Shown here: positions 1-11,558 of the stretch, piece after piece | Position numbering within the stretch: the stretch's first letter is position 1 | Layout of the letters: every line of letters begins with the position of its first letter | The notes under the pieces: model-generated | Database searches by the model: none | Told to the model about the DNA's origin: nothing | Seen by the model: the letters and a program-made list of their open reading frames with translations, nothing else | From: Himantopus leucocephalus | Lineage: Eukaryota > Chordata > Aves > Charadriiformes > Recurvirostridae | NCBI GenBank assembly: GCA_003993805.1 | Contig: RSEF01000031.1 | Coordinates: 56,024,443 to 56,088,442, forward strand | Length of the DNA stretch: 64,000 bases | Reading direction: 5' to 3' | Made by a program: the position numbers and the translations under genes

Positions 1-49
<49 letters not shown>
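1..49. repeat. G homopolymer at the window edge
   Basis: The window opens with 49 consecutive G (C on the minus strand), of unknown total length because it runs off the edge. Pure G runs of this size are rare in vertebrate genomes and are often an assembly or base-calling artefact. If real, it would lie just inside intron 1 of the presumed VCAN gene and could form G-quadruplex structures. Confidence 0.9.
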
Positions 50-50
<1 letters not shown>

Positions 51-267
51 GAGCGCTGCTCTCTTTGCCTACAGGTACCACCAAGAAGCAACGAGGAGTT
101 AAAACCAACCTTAGGTCTGCTCGCTTGCATCCCTTTTTTCACGACGGGGAAGAAAAGAGATTATTTTTAAAGAAAAGACCTTTCCCCCCTCCCCTTTCTT
201 CTCCCACCCCCCAAATGCCGGAACCCCGATGGGAACCGGACGACCAAGCCGCTCCTTCACGGCGCTG

Positions 268-298
268 GGAAGAAAGCGGAGGNGGAAGAAAGCGGAGG
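268..298. repeat. Exact 15-bp direct repeat flanking a single N
   Basis: GGAAGAAAGCGGAGG occurs at 268-282 and again at 284-298, separated only by the ambiguous base at 283. This may be a true 16-bp tandem duplication or a join where two overlapping contig ends were not merged. It lies in the CpG island. Confidence 0.85.
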
Positions 299-339
299 AT
301 GCAGAAACCACCCCCTTTCCCCCCTCCCGCTCCTCCTCT

Positions 340-363
340 CCTTCCTCCTCCTCCTCCTCCTCC
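340..363. repeat. TCC trinucleotide repeat
   Basis: A short run of about six to eight TCC units in the CpG island. On the minus strand it reads GGA, a purine tract typical of GC-rich promoters. Confidence 0.75.
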
Positions 364-517
364 CCGCCCGCCGGCCCGGGGCTCCCGCGCCCCGGCCCCG
401 CTCGCCCCCGGCGCGGAGCTCCCGCCGCCCCCGCGGAGCCTCGCGGCCCCGGGACCGGAGGCGCGGAGCCCCGCGGCGGGGGGAGCGCAGCCGCCCCCCC
501 CCCACGCCTCCCCTCAC

Positions 518-580
518 CTTTCCGGCGGGGCAAACCGAGACGGGCGACAAAGAGAGGACGCAAGACGAGAAGCCGTGTGG
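518..580 (-). other. VCAN: Putative non-coding first exon of VCAN with splice donor
   Basis: On the minus strand the sequence CGGAAAG followed by GTGAGG gives a strong splice donor (GT at 516-517) in the middle of the CpG island. An exon would end at 518. Its start is not determined; 580 is only a guess from the TTTAAA box at 608-613, and the exon may begin further right. There is no ATG in a long open frame before the donor, fitting the non-coding exon 1 of VCAN in other vertebrates. The second exon, with the start codon, would be left of the window. Confidence 0.35.
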
Positions 581-3244
581 TTCCCCCCCCCCCCGCTTCT
601 CCTCCCCTTTAAAGCGTTAGGGGGTCGTTTGCATCCGCGGTGGGATGGAGATTTCTGGGCAGGAGAGGGAGAGTTTGGGGCTGGTGAGACAAAGGCACAG
701 GCGGAGATAGTGAAGGTGGTCGCAGAGCTCCTGCCGCCCGCCAGAAATGAGAGGGGCGGGCTGGGAGGGAAGGCGAGCTCATCCTGGGCATCCCCAGCCC
801 GGGAGGGAAAGAAAACCCTGGAGGGAAAGAGGGTGGTTTCCACTGGAGACCCTCAGCGCTTTTAAGAATGGAGAGAAGGACTGGGGAAAGTGAGGAGCTG
901 ATCAAGCTAGCCAAACAGGCCTCTGCAGCCCCTAGGTATTTTTATCCCACTTTGTTTAACTCTCCCCCTCTTCCCTGAGAGCTAAGGTTTCTGCACTGAA
1001 CCAAAAATCGTCCAGAAACGGGATCTCCTTTTCTCCTCTTGGAAAGACCACGCAGACTTCCTCCATGAGTTATGTCAGAAGCCTGAAACATTGTCTGATT
1101 TACTGTGAATGTCAGATATTTTTCTTTGTAAATATTTTAGGCAAAGTAAAAAGAGTAAACCTTTGCTCGGTCTGCCAAATGTCTCCCATGACAAATCATT
1201 GTTTTCAGATGTTCAGATTTGTGTGAGAAAACCCAACAAAGGGAAAATGTTTAGGCTTTGTCTCAATCCTAAAGCAATATCATTGGAGGAAAAAAAAAAT
1301 CCTGCTAGCTATATCATAGTCCTGAGATGGTGAAAAACACTATTTTCATTACACACTTTTTAAGCACAGGTTTTATGTTACTGACTCAACAATGATTATC
1401 ATTTTAAATGTGAAACACAGACCCTAAATGGTTCTTTATAAGAAACCATTGTTTTGAAATATCTGAAATTAATTAGGCCGTGGCTACAGCCAATGTGCAA
1501 ATATCAAACTGAACATCTGTGGAAAAAAAAGCTTCCCATCACTTGAAAGAATATCGTGAATCTGAAATACATTCTATCAAGGAAAAAATAATTTGTCTGG
1601 CATAGTTTCTCTCAAGCCATCTTCTGTGGCTTTACGGTCACCTTTTCTTCATCTTTTCCTATGCTTTTTTCTCCTGAGCTGCTGTGTGTGAAAAGCCTTA
1701 CATAAAAGTCAAGGAAATAATTCATGTAATTTGGATGCCAGCAGTAGTAAGGTCAGTTGAGGGAAATCAAAGATCCTTGCAAAGTTATTCCACTTGGCCA
1801 CTAGCATTGAAGGTCCAACTTCCCATTGCCATCCACTTGCAAAGGGCTGTGCCGTGCCAGCTGTGCTGAAAATGGGTTCCTGAGTCCCATTGTCCTTTTA
1901 AAGGTACAGAAACATAGGCGGCTTCCTGATTCTGCTGTGATTCAGTTATCTAAAACCCAATGTGTTTTCAGAAACCACAAAATCTTTCGCAACAATAGAC
2001 TTTTGCAAGTTCTCAGATTCCGTATTTAAGAAAAGCTTCTCCCGGTCCTTTTCTTTCCTACGCTTAAAGTCAAATATGTTTTTATAGCCAAATTAAAACT
2101 CTTCAAGAAGTCAACCTTAGCAGCAGCGGTAACCATAGTGTATACAACCACTTTCTCAAATGAAACACTTGATGGCTTATGTCAATGTTTCTTTTGTGGC
2201 AAAACCCTTCTCCACCTGTTTTTACTCCATATTTCTGCAGCAGAGGAGACAGCACTCAGCTATGAAAAACTATGAATAGAGTGTTTCATTTGGTAACAGA
2301 ACAAACCACAATTGATGGTTAGGTATTATTTCTGCATTAAATGTAACGATGCAGACACGGCATTATCTACACTAAGATAGTCAGCTTCCAGGACAGAGTT
2401 TATCAGCAGGAGGGCCAGGACACGAAGGCTTTCAGCAGCACTTGACGATGGCAAAGGCACTGGTATGTTTTCCTCCTGCATTTTGATGCTGGCTTCTGTT
2501 CTGCCTCAGTGTTTCTGCCCTGACTCCAAGGACAAGGGGCCAGGCTGGGATGTTTTTACTTATGCTTCCATGGCTAGTCCCACCAAAATTTGTGTCAGAA
2601 AGCTGGTGGCATTTAGTTCTGCCAAAGTATCAGGTTCTGTCTCCAAGTAAGGCTCAAAAAGCAGTCTGCTTTACGTGGCCAGTTCTTACTCTCTAAAGAA
2701 TAGTAGCTTTGTAATTTGGGAGAGGAGTTGTTAGGGTGAACAGGTCACTGCCGAAGTTCTTCTTAACACTGATCCCTATGAGGACCAAATGCAGGACAAG
2801 TCAAGGGAGGGGGCAAGAAACTTAAGAAACTTATCAGTTCTGGGCGGCCTGACCCATAGTCAAGTGTTGTGCTAATCCGTTCTGTCTTTGGGCTTCCTCT
2901 GATAAACTCCATCCTGGACACACATTATTTTTGTTTCGATAACTCTGTGTCTGCATCATAAGCTTTAGTGCAGAAGTAACCCTGAATAATCAAATGTGGT
3001 TTTGTTCACTTGCTGTTACCAAATGAAATCAGCCTTTCATAACTTCTCTTTTTTTTTTTCTTTTTTTCTTTTTATGATATGAAGGTACCACCATTGTGCG
3101 AAGAGTAAACTTGCTGGATCTGGTTCCACACCAATAGGGCAAGCTCTTGAAACGGATTAAGAGAGATTTTCTTAACTAATCTCTTTTTCCTGGGCCTTCT
3201 CATCCTTTGCTAAAGCAATAACAAACATTCACAATGTGATTAAT

Positions 3245-3296
3245 CCAAAACCCACTGAAATCACTAGAAAGATCCCGCTGACTCCACAAGGGTCAG
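3245..3296. repeat. Degenerate palindromic amniote repeat
   Basis: The two halves are weak inverted copies (CCAAAACCCACTGAAATCA on the left; CTGACTCCACAAGGG on the right). They resemble a widespread palindromic amniote repeat containing 'CCCATTGACTTCAATGGG'. The copy is old, so the call is tentative. Confidence 0.4.
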
Positions 3297-3668
3297 TCAA
3301 TAGTTTCTTCTCGTTTGCCATGTGTGAAGGGAAGCAAAGAAATGAAATAGAGCAGGAAGGCCCATAAAAAGAGGAGGAAAGGGAAACCGAAGGATCTCTC
3401 CTTGTTGTCCACCTTACAGGAAAAATCTCTGCTTTTCTTCCCTGGGGACTCCCTTTCGCAGATCAAAATAAAAAGGTTGAAAACTTGGTAGCTGTTAGCT
3501 GGCAAGGAAAGATGAAAAGGTCCATGTCTACAAGAAGAGTCATAGCCCACCTTGAGAAAAAGAGAGTGTAAGCGAGCTGAAAGAGCTGAGCCAGGCTTGT
3601 TCCTGGCATCCTGCATCTTCTGGCTGGCTCTCAGACATGGCCAGGATAATATCTGTGACACTTTCGTT

Positions 3669-3692
3669 TAAAATAAATAAATAAATAAAAAG
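3669..3692. repeat. AAAT/AATA microsatellite
   Basis: About five units of the tetranucleotide AAAT, ending in an A run. Short and unremarkable. Confidence 0.8.
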
Positions 3693-4071
3693 GGCAAGGC
3701 GTTCTGCAAATACATCTTACACAATTTGTAAGATTCTTGGGGTAGCTGGAAACATTTCCCCCACCAAAACCTTGCCAATTCCTATGTAGGAAGTGATCCT
3801 TTTTTGCTCAGTGGGGAAAGGGTGGGTATAAAAGCAGAGAGAAATATTCAGTGCTTCCACTGGAAAACCATCTCCCTTTGGTGCTGAGGAGTGGGCAGGG
3901 CTCCACGTGGTCTTGGCTCCTGCCAGCAGCTGTGATGGCTTCTCTGCTCTGCCTGCTGCTGGTCCCACCACTGCTGACGCTCAGCACAGCCTCTGATCCT
4001 TACACTGCTGGAGGAGTCCCTCTCTGATGAAAACTACACAGCTTTGTTGAATGTTCTGTGAGTTTTAATAC

Positions 4072-4100
4072 TTTTTTTTTTTTTTNTTTTTTTTTTTTTT
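4072..4100. repeat. Poly-T run with an ambiguous base
   Basis: A 29-base T run interrupted by N at 4086. On the minus strand it is poly-A, but no retroposed sequence is recognisable beside it. The N probably marks uncertain homopolymer length. Confidence 0.85.
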
Positions 4101-7100
4101 AAAGGCCTCAAAGCAAGTAGTACTCAAGAAGCTCATTTCCATTTAACACAGAACATGAATTGCAGTGGTAGCAGAGAAAAGTTGGGAAAGAGGAAGCAAC
4201 TTTGCCCTGAAGACCCAATGTGCAAATAAAAATAATCAAAGACACAAAAAACTGTGATTTGTAAAGCAATCTCATTGTTTGAGAGGAAGACTGGCTCAGT
4301 GTTTTGGGAAGCCTGGAACTGTCAATAAGTGAGAATCCATTTGTGGCGTCCACCACGAGCACCAGCACCATGCTCTGCAGTTCACGCCTCCTTCAACAGC
4401 TGCGGCGGGAAGGTACAGCAAATGAAGACACCTCCACAGGCGAGCTTGGAAAGCCAGGCATCAGGCAATACTGCTAAAATGCCCCTGCAGACCAAATCAG
4501 GGCACTCTGTCCAAGGAGCCGCAAGCTCCACATCCCCCCCAACACTATTCCCAGGTCTCCATGGTGAGCAAGTATCAGCAGGGCTCAGTTATAACCAAGG
4601 ATTGCTCACCAGTTTTTGCCACTCTTTTAGCGATGGCCATCTCCTGAAGACATGTGCCATTATTATCCTGTAGCTGCTGAAGGAAAGATAAAAATAAGTG
4701 TTTCTGGTATCTAGATATTCAGCAAAAGGTTTCCTCTGGGGGGTCTTCCAGGATGAGGGAGAATAGGAACAACTTCAGCGTTCATAACATTGGCTATAGG
4801 AGGTAAAAAAATGACCTTTTTAGTATAAAATCAGACAAAAATACCATAAACTTCATGAGACTTTCCTGTACCAATGCCAGTGGACCTACCACTGCTGTTA
4901 GCCTGGTGTGGAAGTGCAATGGAGGGATCCTCTCTTCTAGTTTGAACAAGACACCTGGCTGAGCACATGCCTTCAGCACAATAGCCCCAGCCGTTGACAT
5001 TTCCATGCCCAAAGTGCTTAGATAGCAGCTTGTGCTATCTCTTCTGGGTGGTGAGTTTGCAAACGGGGTCGGTGATATGCTCCGGAGCAGATAAGGAGCT
5101 CTCACGCTGAGGGCACGAGCTCCCTCGAGACTCTCCAAAATCTGCTGCCATATGGATGTTTTGTAATTGCTGCTGGTCCTTCCTGCTGGTCCTGCCACCA
5201 GTAACGGTCCTATGAGCCAAGAAATGAGGGGGACTGCGGTAAAATACATACAGATAAACCCACCTGCCTGGTATTTTATTTCAAAGGACAAGAGGTGGTC
5301 TGCTTAGATTGGGAGGGAAGGTATTTCTTTTTCTTGTCTTTGGCCTCAGCTACATCATTGCACAGAGTATTCCAAGAAAAGCCACTTAAGGAAGGCCAGC
5401 TTCTTTCTCTTTTTTTTTTTTTTTCTTCCCCTGGTTCAGATGCAGGAGGGGTAAGGGAAGCTGTGCTTTTAAAAGTTTCTACTGAAACCAATACTCATGC
5501 TACCCAGTAGCATACCCGGTTTCACAGCTTCTGTGTCTTGCCTATTACCAGCATTGCAGGATATCGCACTGTTTTGTGTGAGATATCAACACAGGATCAA
5601 ACAGCTAACCATTTGAAGATGGTGTCAGCCACCCCAGGGGCCATGCTGGTCATAGGATGGTAGGAGAGGTCATAGTTTTGGGGGAGTTTGCTTCTTGCAG
5701 ACTGCCTTCTGGCTAGTTCCCATCAACTATTCCACAGTCCCAAAATGTGTAGGGCCTATCAGGAAAGCGAAGTAATACAAAGCGTGTAAGTTAGAGGAAA
5801 TCCCACAACATGGAAGCAATAACTCACAGTGAAGCAAAAGCTGGCTGGTCCTTTGGACATAGCTGCTGCATGCCAACTATGGCCAAGCTGTTACAACAAA
5901 GCACTTTGAAGTACAGCAACCTCCCTCTCTTGCATTAAGCAAGTCTTTAGCACTGCAGACTCAGGTCAGTCCAAGAGGAGAGAGGATCCCCCCTATACGC
6001 TCTGGGGGAGCAGCTCGAAGCAGCTCGGTGCTGGAGGGTCTTCCTGCTTCTACATAGAAAAGCAAATTTTTGCGCCAGGAAATTTGAGGAGCCATTGGGA
6101 CAGCAGAGACAGAGGATAGACCTGGCAGCAGCAAGGTAAAAGCACTCTGAGGGACAACATGGTCTGACCGCAGGAGCAGTCTATCTTGCATGTAGCCATG
6201 CAGAGGTAACGGGGCTTGAGGAGCTGCAGGCTGCCATGAAGACGAAAGAAACCAGGGGACAGCATAGCTGAAGGAGAACGAGTGTCAAAACAAACTCCAC
6301 AGAACAACAAAAGGCAGGGGAAAAATAAGTGTTTGTTTTGCTCTTTGTTTGCTTTTTAATGAAAATAGGCAGGCCAGTGTTTGAGAGTTGTTAGCATTTC
6401 TTGCTGACCTGCAGCTGGTGCATTTTTCACCCACTTCTGTCAGAATTTATTTGAGTTTGGTACTGAACGCTGATCAGACTTTGCCCCTTGCTTTACTTAG
6501 GCTTGGAATTGCTTATACAGCAAACACTCTCTGCTAGGGTTCTCATTAATCCACTTCTTTGTTGAGGTTTCCTAGAGGAATTCCTATTTGGTAAACCAAA
6601 CAGAATTAAAAGGAATGCATCTGCACTGGGGATATCCATCTTGGGTCCTATTGTCCCATCTAAATTAGACTAGGAGGCCCCCTGTGTTTGCCTGGTGCCA
6701 TGATTCCCATTGGCACTTGATAGAGAATTAATAGCACGTATTAGTCGAGAGTATTTAGCAAATTTGTGGGGACCTCTGGCAGCGCAGCACGTCCTGGCCG
6801 CCTCTCGCAGGCTGAGCTGCTGCAGTGGCAGCAGCCACACGGTCCGTGTGCCACTAGGTGGCACTTCCCTTCTTACAAATTACAGTAATTAAGCCGAACG
6901 TCTGATGCCGCTAATGAACACCGCCCGCTCTTTTTAGTCGGCTGAAGGGGATGGAAGCTGATGTACAATTTATTTTTTTTTTTAAAGGCAAATTGGTGAA
7001 TATTCTCCAGGTCGGCTTCTTATCTCTGCTTTTTTTCAGATGCTCAGAGCTCACAATGATTTCTTTGCCTCTGCATTCGTTTTGTTGAAACTTGTCAGCC

Positions 7101-10100
7101 TCCTACACGTGTATAAAGTTGGATTCTTCCCTCTAGAGATAGTGCTTGTTATTGAAAACAGACAACTTTCAGTCCCAATTCAACATTCATTCCTTCTTTG
7201 TTGCCTTGGTATCAGACTCAACCAATACGCCGTGAAAGAAGACAAGACAAGAAAGCCAATTTGGGCCTTCCAGCTACTCCTTTCACAGCACCCACAGAGA
7301 AAGTTTAAAAGGAGGGAAAACCTCAGAGTTTGGCCCAAGAAAATGTACGCTTTCTTAAAAAAAAAAAAAGCCAGGTTTTACTGTGGATTATGCGACATTT
7401 CACCTTGTGCTTTAAGTTTCTATAAAGCCTAGTTTAGGTCAAACTGATTTTGGCAGAAAACCAGGCATAACTAAGAGCTTCATATAGTTTCCATCTGAAA
7501 ACATAAATCAAGCAGCAGGCTCATGGACAGCCCAGCCAAGGTTTGCTGAATCTTACAGCTCCAGACAGTGAGGCTTTCAGTGAATGTAGTCTGATATGTA
7601 GTTTTGGCTATGATATGTAGATATGTAGTTTGTTTGTTTTGCAAAGCATCTGGGCACGAGGGGAGGAGGAAAGATAAGTGAAATGTGGCTTTTTCCAAGC
7701 TCAGAAGCTGCCCCCGGCTCCCCGGTTGCTTGCGAACAGTGGACTCTTTTACACAGTCCTGAGTGGCTCAGCGGAAGCATGTGGGATGCAAATGCGAAAA
7801 CGGTACGAGGGGATTTATACATTTTTTAATGCGTGCACAGATGTATTTATACTGTATCATCTGTGATGCAACCAGATACCCATTCATACCTGCACACTAC
7901 CATTGCCCCTTTCACTTTTTATCCATCCATCTTTTTTAGCTCCATTTTTTGGTGAACTCGGAGGCTTCGATTTTGCTGAGTCTTGCACGCTTTTTTGTGC
8001 TCAGGTACTTTCCTCTGTGTTTAGTGGGACTGCTGTCATGTGAGGATCGAGACTTTAGTTTGCAGGGCAGGTTCTGTATGTTTTTTAGTGGAGTGCCTTG
8101 TCCAGTTTAATAGAGGTATTTGCATTTTTTTAAAACTGAATGATAACACATGATTTCGTATTTGTGGAATGGTTTAATAAGCTCTCGTAGGCTTAAAGCA
8201 ACACGAACAAAGGCTTGAACAATGCTTTTTTCTCAGAACCTGTGCATTTCATTGTAATTTTGTTTTTGCGCTCTGAGAGTCTGAGTGGTTTCTAGCGAAA
8301 CCCATCGCATAGTGCCACCTCTGCCGATCGCTCTCCGCTCCCTGCACTACCGCCGTCATTTCACTCTGATTTGCAGAGGGCTGTATTGTTTCTGCCTGCG
8401 AGTATCCCTCAGGATTAATGCCTTTTAAAACCTCCTGACATATTCCAGTCCATTCTGCTGCTTTCAGCATCACACTGAAGACTTTCAGTGCCCCACTTTG
8501 TACTACAGATCCCGTGCCTTATTAACAAATACTAATTATGTCACTGCAGCCACACACTGCAATAGCTGCCTTATATGCAACCCAGCTATGCAAGATGCGG
8601 GGGGCAGGAGGGAAGAGTAAATGCTCAGTACAAAATGATGGATGGTTAAAAGGTGAAATGTTATTATATCTATGATATTTCAAAGCTGAGAAGAAAAAGC
8701 GTGCTCCAGTTTGTGAACACAGGGCCGAAGCTGAGGGCTCTAACGTTGGTGCAATGCCTAGAAAGTGATCTGTGTCTGAAGATCGGAATTTTTTCGTTGT
8801 TGTGAATGCTGTATTGACTGTGATTTTTCCCTGGACAGGCAGTGGGACTGCCGGACATGTGAGAGGGCTGTATAGATGCTGGGCTGCATCAGGACACCCT
8901 ATAGAGAGGTGCTTTGGAGCCAGTGGAGGTCCTAGAGCCCTGTTAGCCCCTGGTAAATCTACTGCTGTACTTGTCAGCAGCAACTGGAGAAATTTTTCCA
9001 TGAGCTTTGCTTCTTCTTGCAAAGTTTGCCCAGCGTCTTCTGTTCATACATGTCTTTCTTGAATGTATAACATGTCTGCTTCCTTCCAGGGCCTCTCCTT
9101 TTCTTGGGCAAACACTCCTTCTATTTTGACTTAAAAGCCGAGAAAATCCTGACTCTTGGTTTGTGTTTGAGTTCCCACACACCAATGCTTACAGTATCTC
9201 AGGGCGCTGATGGAGAACAGGATCTGAGGTCTTGTCAACATCTATTTTCACAGGATCGTTCTTCAAACTCCCAGTGCCGCAGAGTAGCTGATTGTGTCCG
9301 AGGAGTATTCAGCGGCACTAATTCTGTTTCTGAAATCATAATCACTTCCATCAGCACGAGGGAGACTGAATCATGGGTGCTAATACCCCCGTTGCACATA
9401 TCTTCTTGACAATCCTTGTTCCTCTTAATTAAATTAAGCAACTGTGAAACTAAAGAGAGGAGGGCTGAACAGGTCAAACAGAGGAAGAAAAGATTTTTAC
9501 TTTCATTGCTCTGTGCTAAAACTTCGCAGAAGCTTTTCTCTTGACGTGAGAATGGAGTTAATTCCACCCTAAAAAAAAAGGTAAGCAAATAAAGCTCTTA
9601 AGCAGAAAAGTTGAGGAAATCTTTAGACTGTTTGATTTTGCTTCGTTCTTTTTGCTTCACCTTTTACAGATAATAAATTGTAAAGATAAATTAAGGAGCT
9701 AGGTCAAAAATGGCCCCTAAAATATAAAGTAGTAATAAACTATCACTATAGTTAGAGTCATAATTAAAATACCCGTGGGATATATAAGTCCCATCCCTGA
9801 GACAGCTCCCAAGCAATGTCCTGCTGTTGGAATGTATTAACTATCGGACTATGGATGACCCTTGGGTGCTGAAAAGCTACAAAGATACTCATTGACTTTT
9901 AAGACTGAAAGTAACATGCATAACACGGATAGAAATACCTTACATGAAAGTCTCTATATAATTTTTGCATAAGAGTTAATGATTTGTGCAACAAAGCCAC
10001 AACAAAGATTGAAGTCAAGGAAAAAATTAGCTATTTCTTAGTTGCTATAGCTCTTCAGTATTCATTTACAGTCTTCACTTTGTCGAAAGACAGCTGGTGC

Positions 10101-11527
10101 CCAACTGATGGTAGCACACTCTTCAGCCTGGATGAGCAAAGTAACTTATAGCTCCCTTGCCCTGAGAGAGAACAAGGGGTTTCATGGGAGGATGCAATGG
10201 AGACAATCCCGCACGTGCACCTCATTTTTGCAGCAGACGAAGATGACCATGGGTACTGTGCAACCACCACAGGTAACACAGCCCACATCTGAGTCTGATG
10301 AGGAACCTTCTCTCTTGGCAGAAGAAGGGAAAAAAAGACAGCAATTTAATTTTTTTTAAAACTAACATTTTTTCACTAATATTCATTAGTTATAATTACT
10401 TCATAGTCCACATTCTGGACCTGATGATGCAGGGAAAAGGCCTGAGCCATGGTTACAAACATCAGCTACAGACTGAGCAAAATCACCAGTGTGAAATCTC
10501 TGTGGAAACAGAAGGGGTCGTTACATCTTAAAGACAACATTTTAACTTCTAACAGTTTAAGAAATTAAGTTTGGCTATCGAAGTCTTGAATGGAACCATC
10601 TCTGGATAAAGGGAACGGGTATCAGGTCTTTCTAGCAGAGAATAATCTACAAGGAGGGAACATTGACCCAAAAGAAATTCGTTCATAGGAGTTTACTTCT
10701 ACAACTACCAGCAAGGAGTAGTCTTACCTCTGATTTTTTTCTGCTTTCCCAAGGAATTAAAGGCATTCTTAAGATTTAATTTGTAATTTTTGCTTGTGGC
10801 ATGTGTATATATAACCACATAGTTAGAACTTATCCATATACTTTTACTACTTTTTTATTATTTTTACTGCTATTGTATTAATTATTGTTAGATTTTATTA
10901 ATAGACTAGTCCAATTTTTTAGAAGAAGAAAATATTGGAGGTATCTTTATCTCTTGTATCTTTTTACCACATATATTTAGGTCTTAATCCCAAGTGTTTT
11001 GAATTTTTTCAGAATTCTTCCATTGACTTCGAAGAGCTTTATGCTCTGATGTGTTCAGTAAAAAGGTCAAACAAAAGGAATATGTTGACTGTGCTTATGC
11101 TTCTGTAAAAGGAAACTTGAAAGCATTTAAATAGAAAAATGCTGTCTTTCTGAAATGCATGTTTTCAGGGCCAGGCATTTAAGCCTCCCCAGAAGACTGC
11201 AATAAGCTCTTCATGTAATAATGCAATTATTTTAATAGACAAAGATAGGATGCCCTGTTTGTGTGAGTTCATGCACCCATGCCCACGCATACATACACCA
11301 CACACTTCACCTATCAAAAGAACTAACAGCATTCCCTGGGTTTTGTTATTGCGTGCCTATTATTACCCTCAGAAAAAAAAAATACATTAACATTCAGTTC
11401 AGGGGCTTAGTTCACAACTCTGAGTTCGCAAGCTGAAAGCTGAGCCCTGATTTGACTTAGGCAAGCTTTGAAGAAAGGCAAGATAAGGTAGCATTAATCT
11501 AAAAGTGAGCAGTTCTTTTTGCCTGAA

Positions 11528-11558
11528 GGCAGGGGGGGGAGAGAGGGAGAGAGAGAGC
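11528..11558. repeat. G/GA-rich purine tract
   Basis: A run of G followed by GAGAG units, all purines on the plus strand except near the end. Low-complexity sequence. Confidence 0.75.

Larger units (their letters stand above)
180..860 (-). promoter_or_regulatory. VCAN: CpG island, probable VCAN (versican) promoter
   Basis: This stretch is far richer in G, C and CpG than anything else in the window; the densest part is about 360-560, and a GGGGCGGG Sp1-type box lies near 752. VCAN encodes the large matrix proteoglycan versican. The assignment rests on position: in human the order is XRCC4 then VCAN, both in the same direction, and here a CpG island with a minus-strand splice donor lies 33 kb downstream of the XRCC4 stop. 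A TTTAAA box reads on the minus strand at 608-613 and could act as a TATA element with a start near 580. No versican protein sequence is visible, as expected if exon 1 is non-coding. It could instead belong to an unannotated or divergent transcript. Confidence 0.55.

Noticed and set aside
65..865. Open frames of up to 266 codons across the CpG island on both strands
   Set aside because: GC-rich sequence has few stop codons. The translations are Pro/Arg/Gly-rich low complexity, begin at non-ATG codons and cross the ambiguous base at 283.
4794..5291. 165-codon open frame, minus strand
   Set aside because: No domain, no codon or splice evidence and no family resemblance; a frame of this length is expected by chance in a window of this size.
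8522..9022. 166-codon open frame, minus strand
   Set aside because: Same reason: no recognisable motif, and overlapping frames on both strands are equally open.
10144..10288. Open plus-strand stretch containing HVHLIFAADEDDHGY and a weak GTAAC donor
   Set aside because: The peptide looks gene-like, but there is no supporting acceptor or ATG context, other frames are also open, and no family was recognised.
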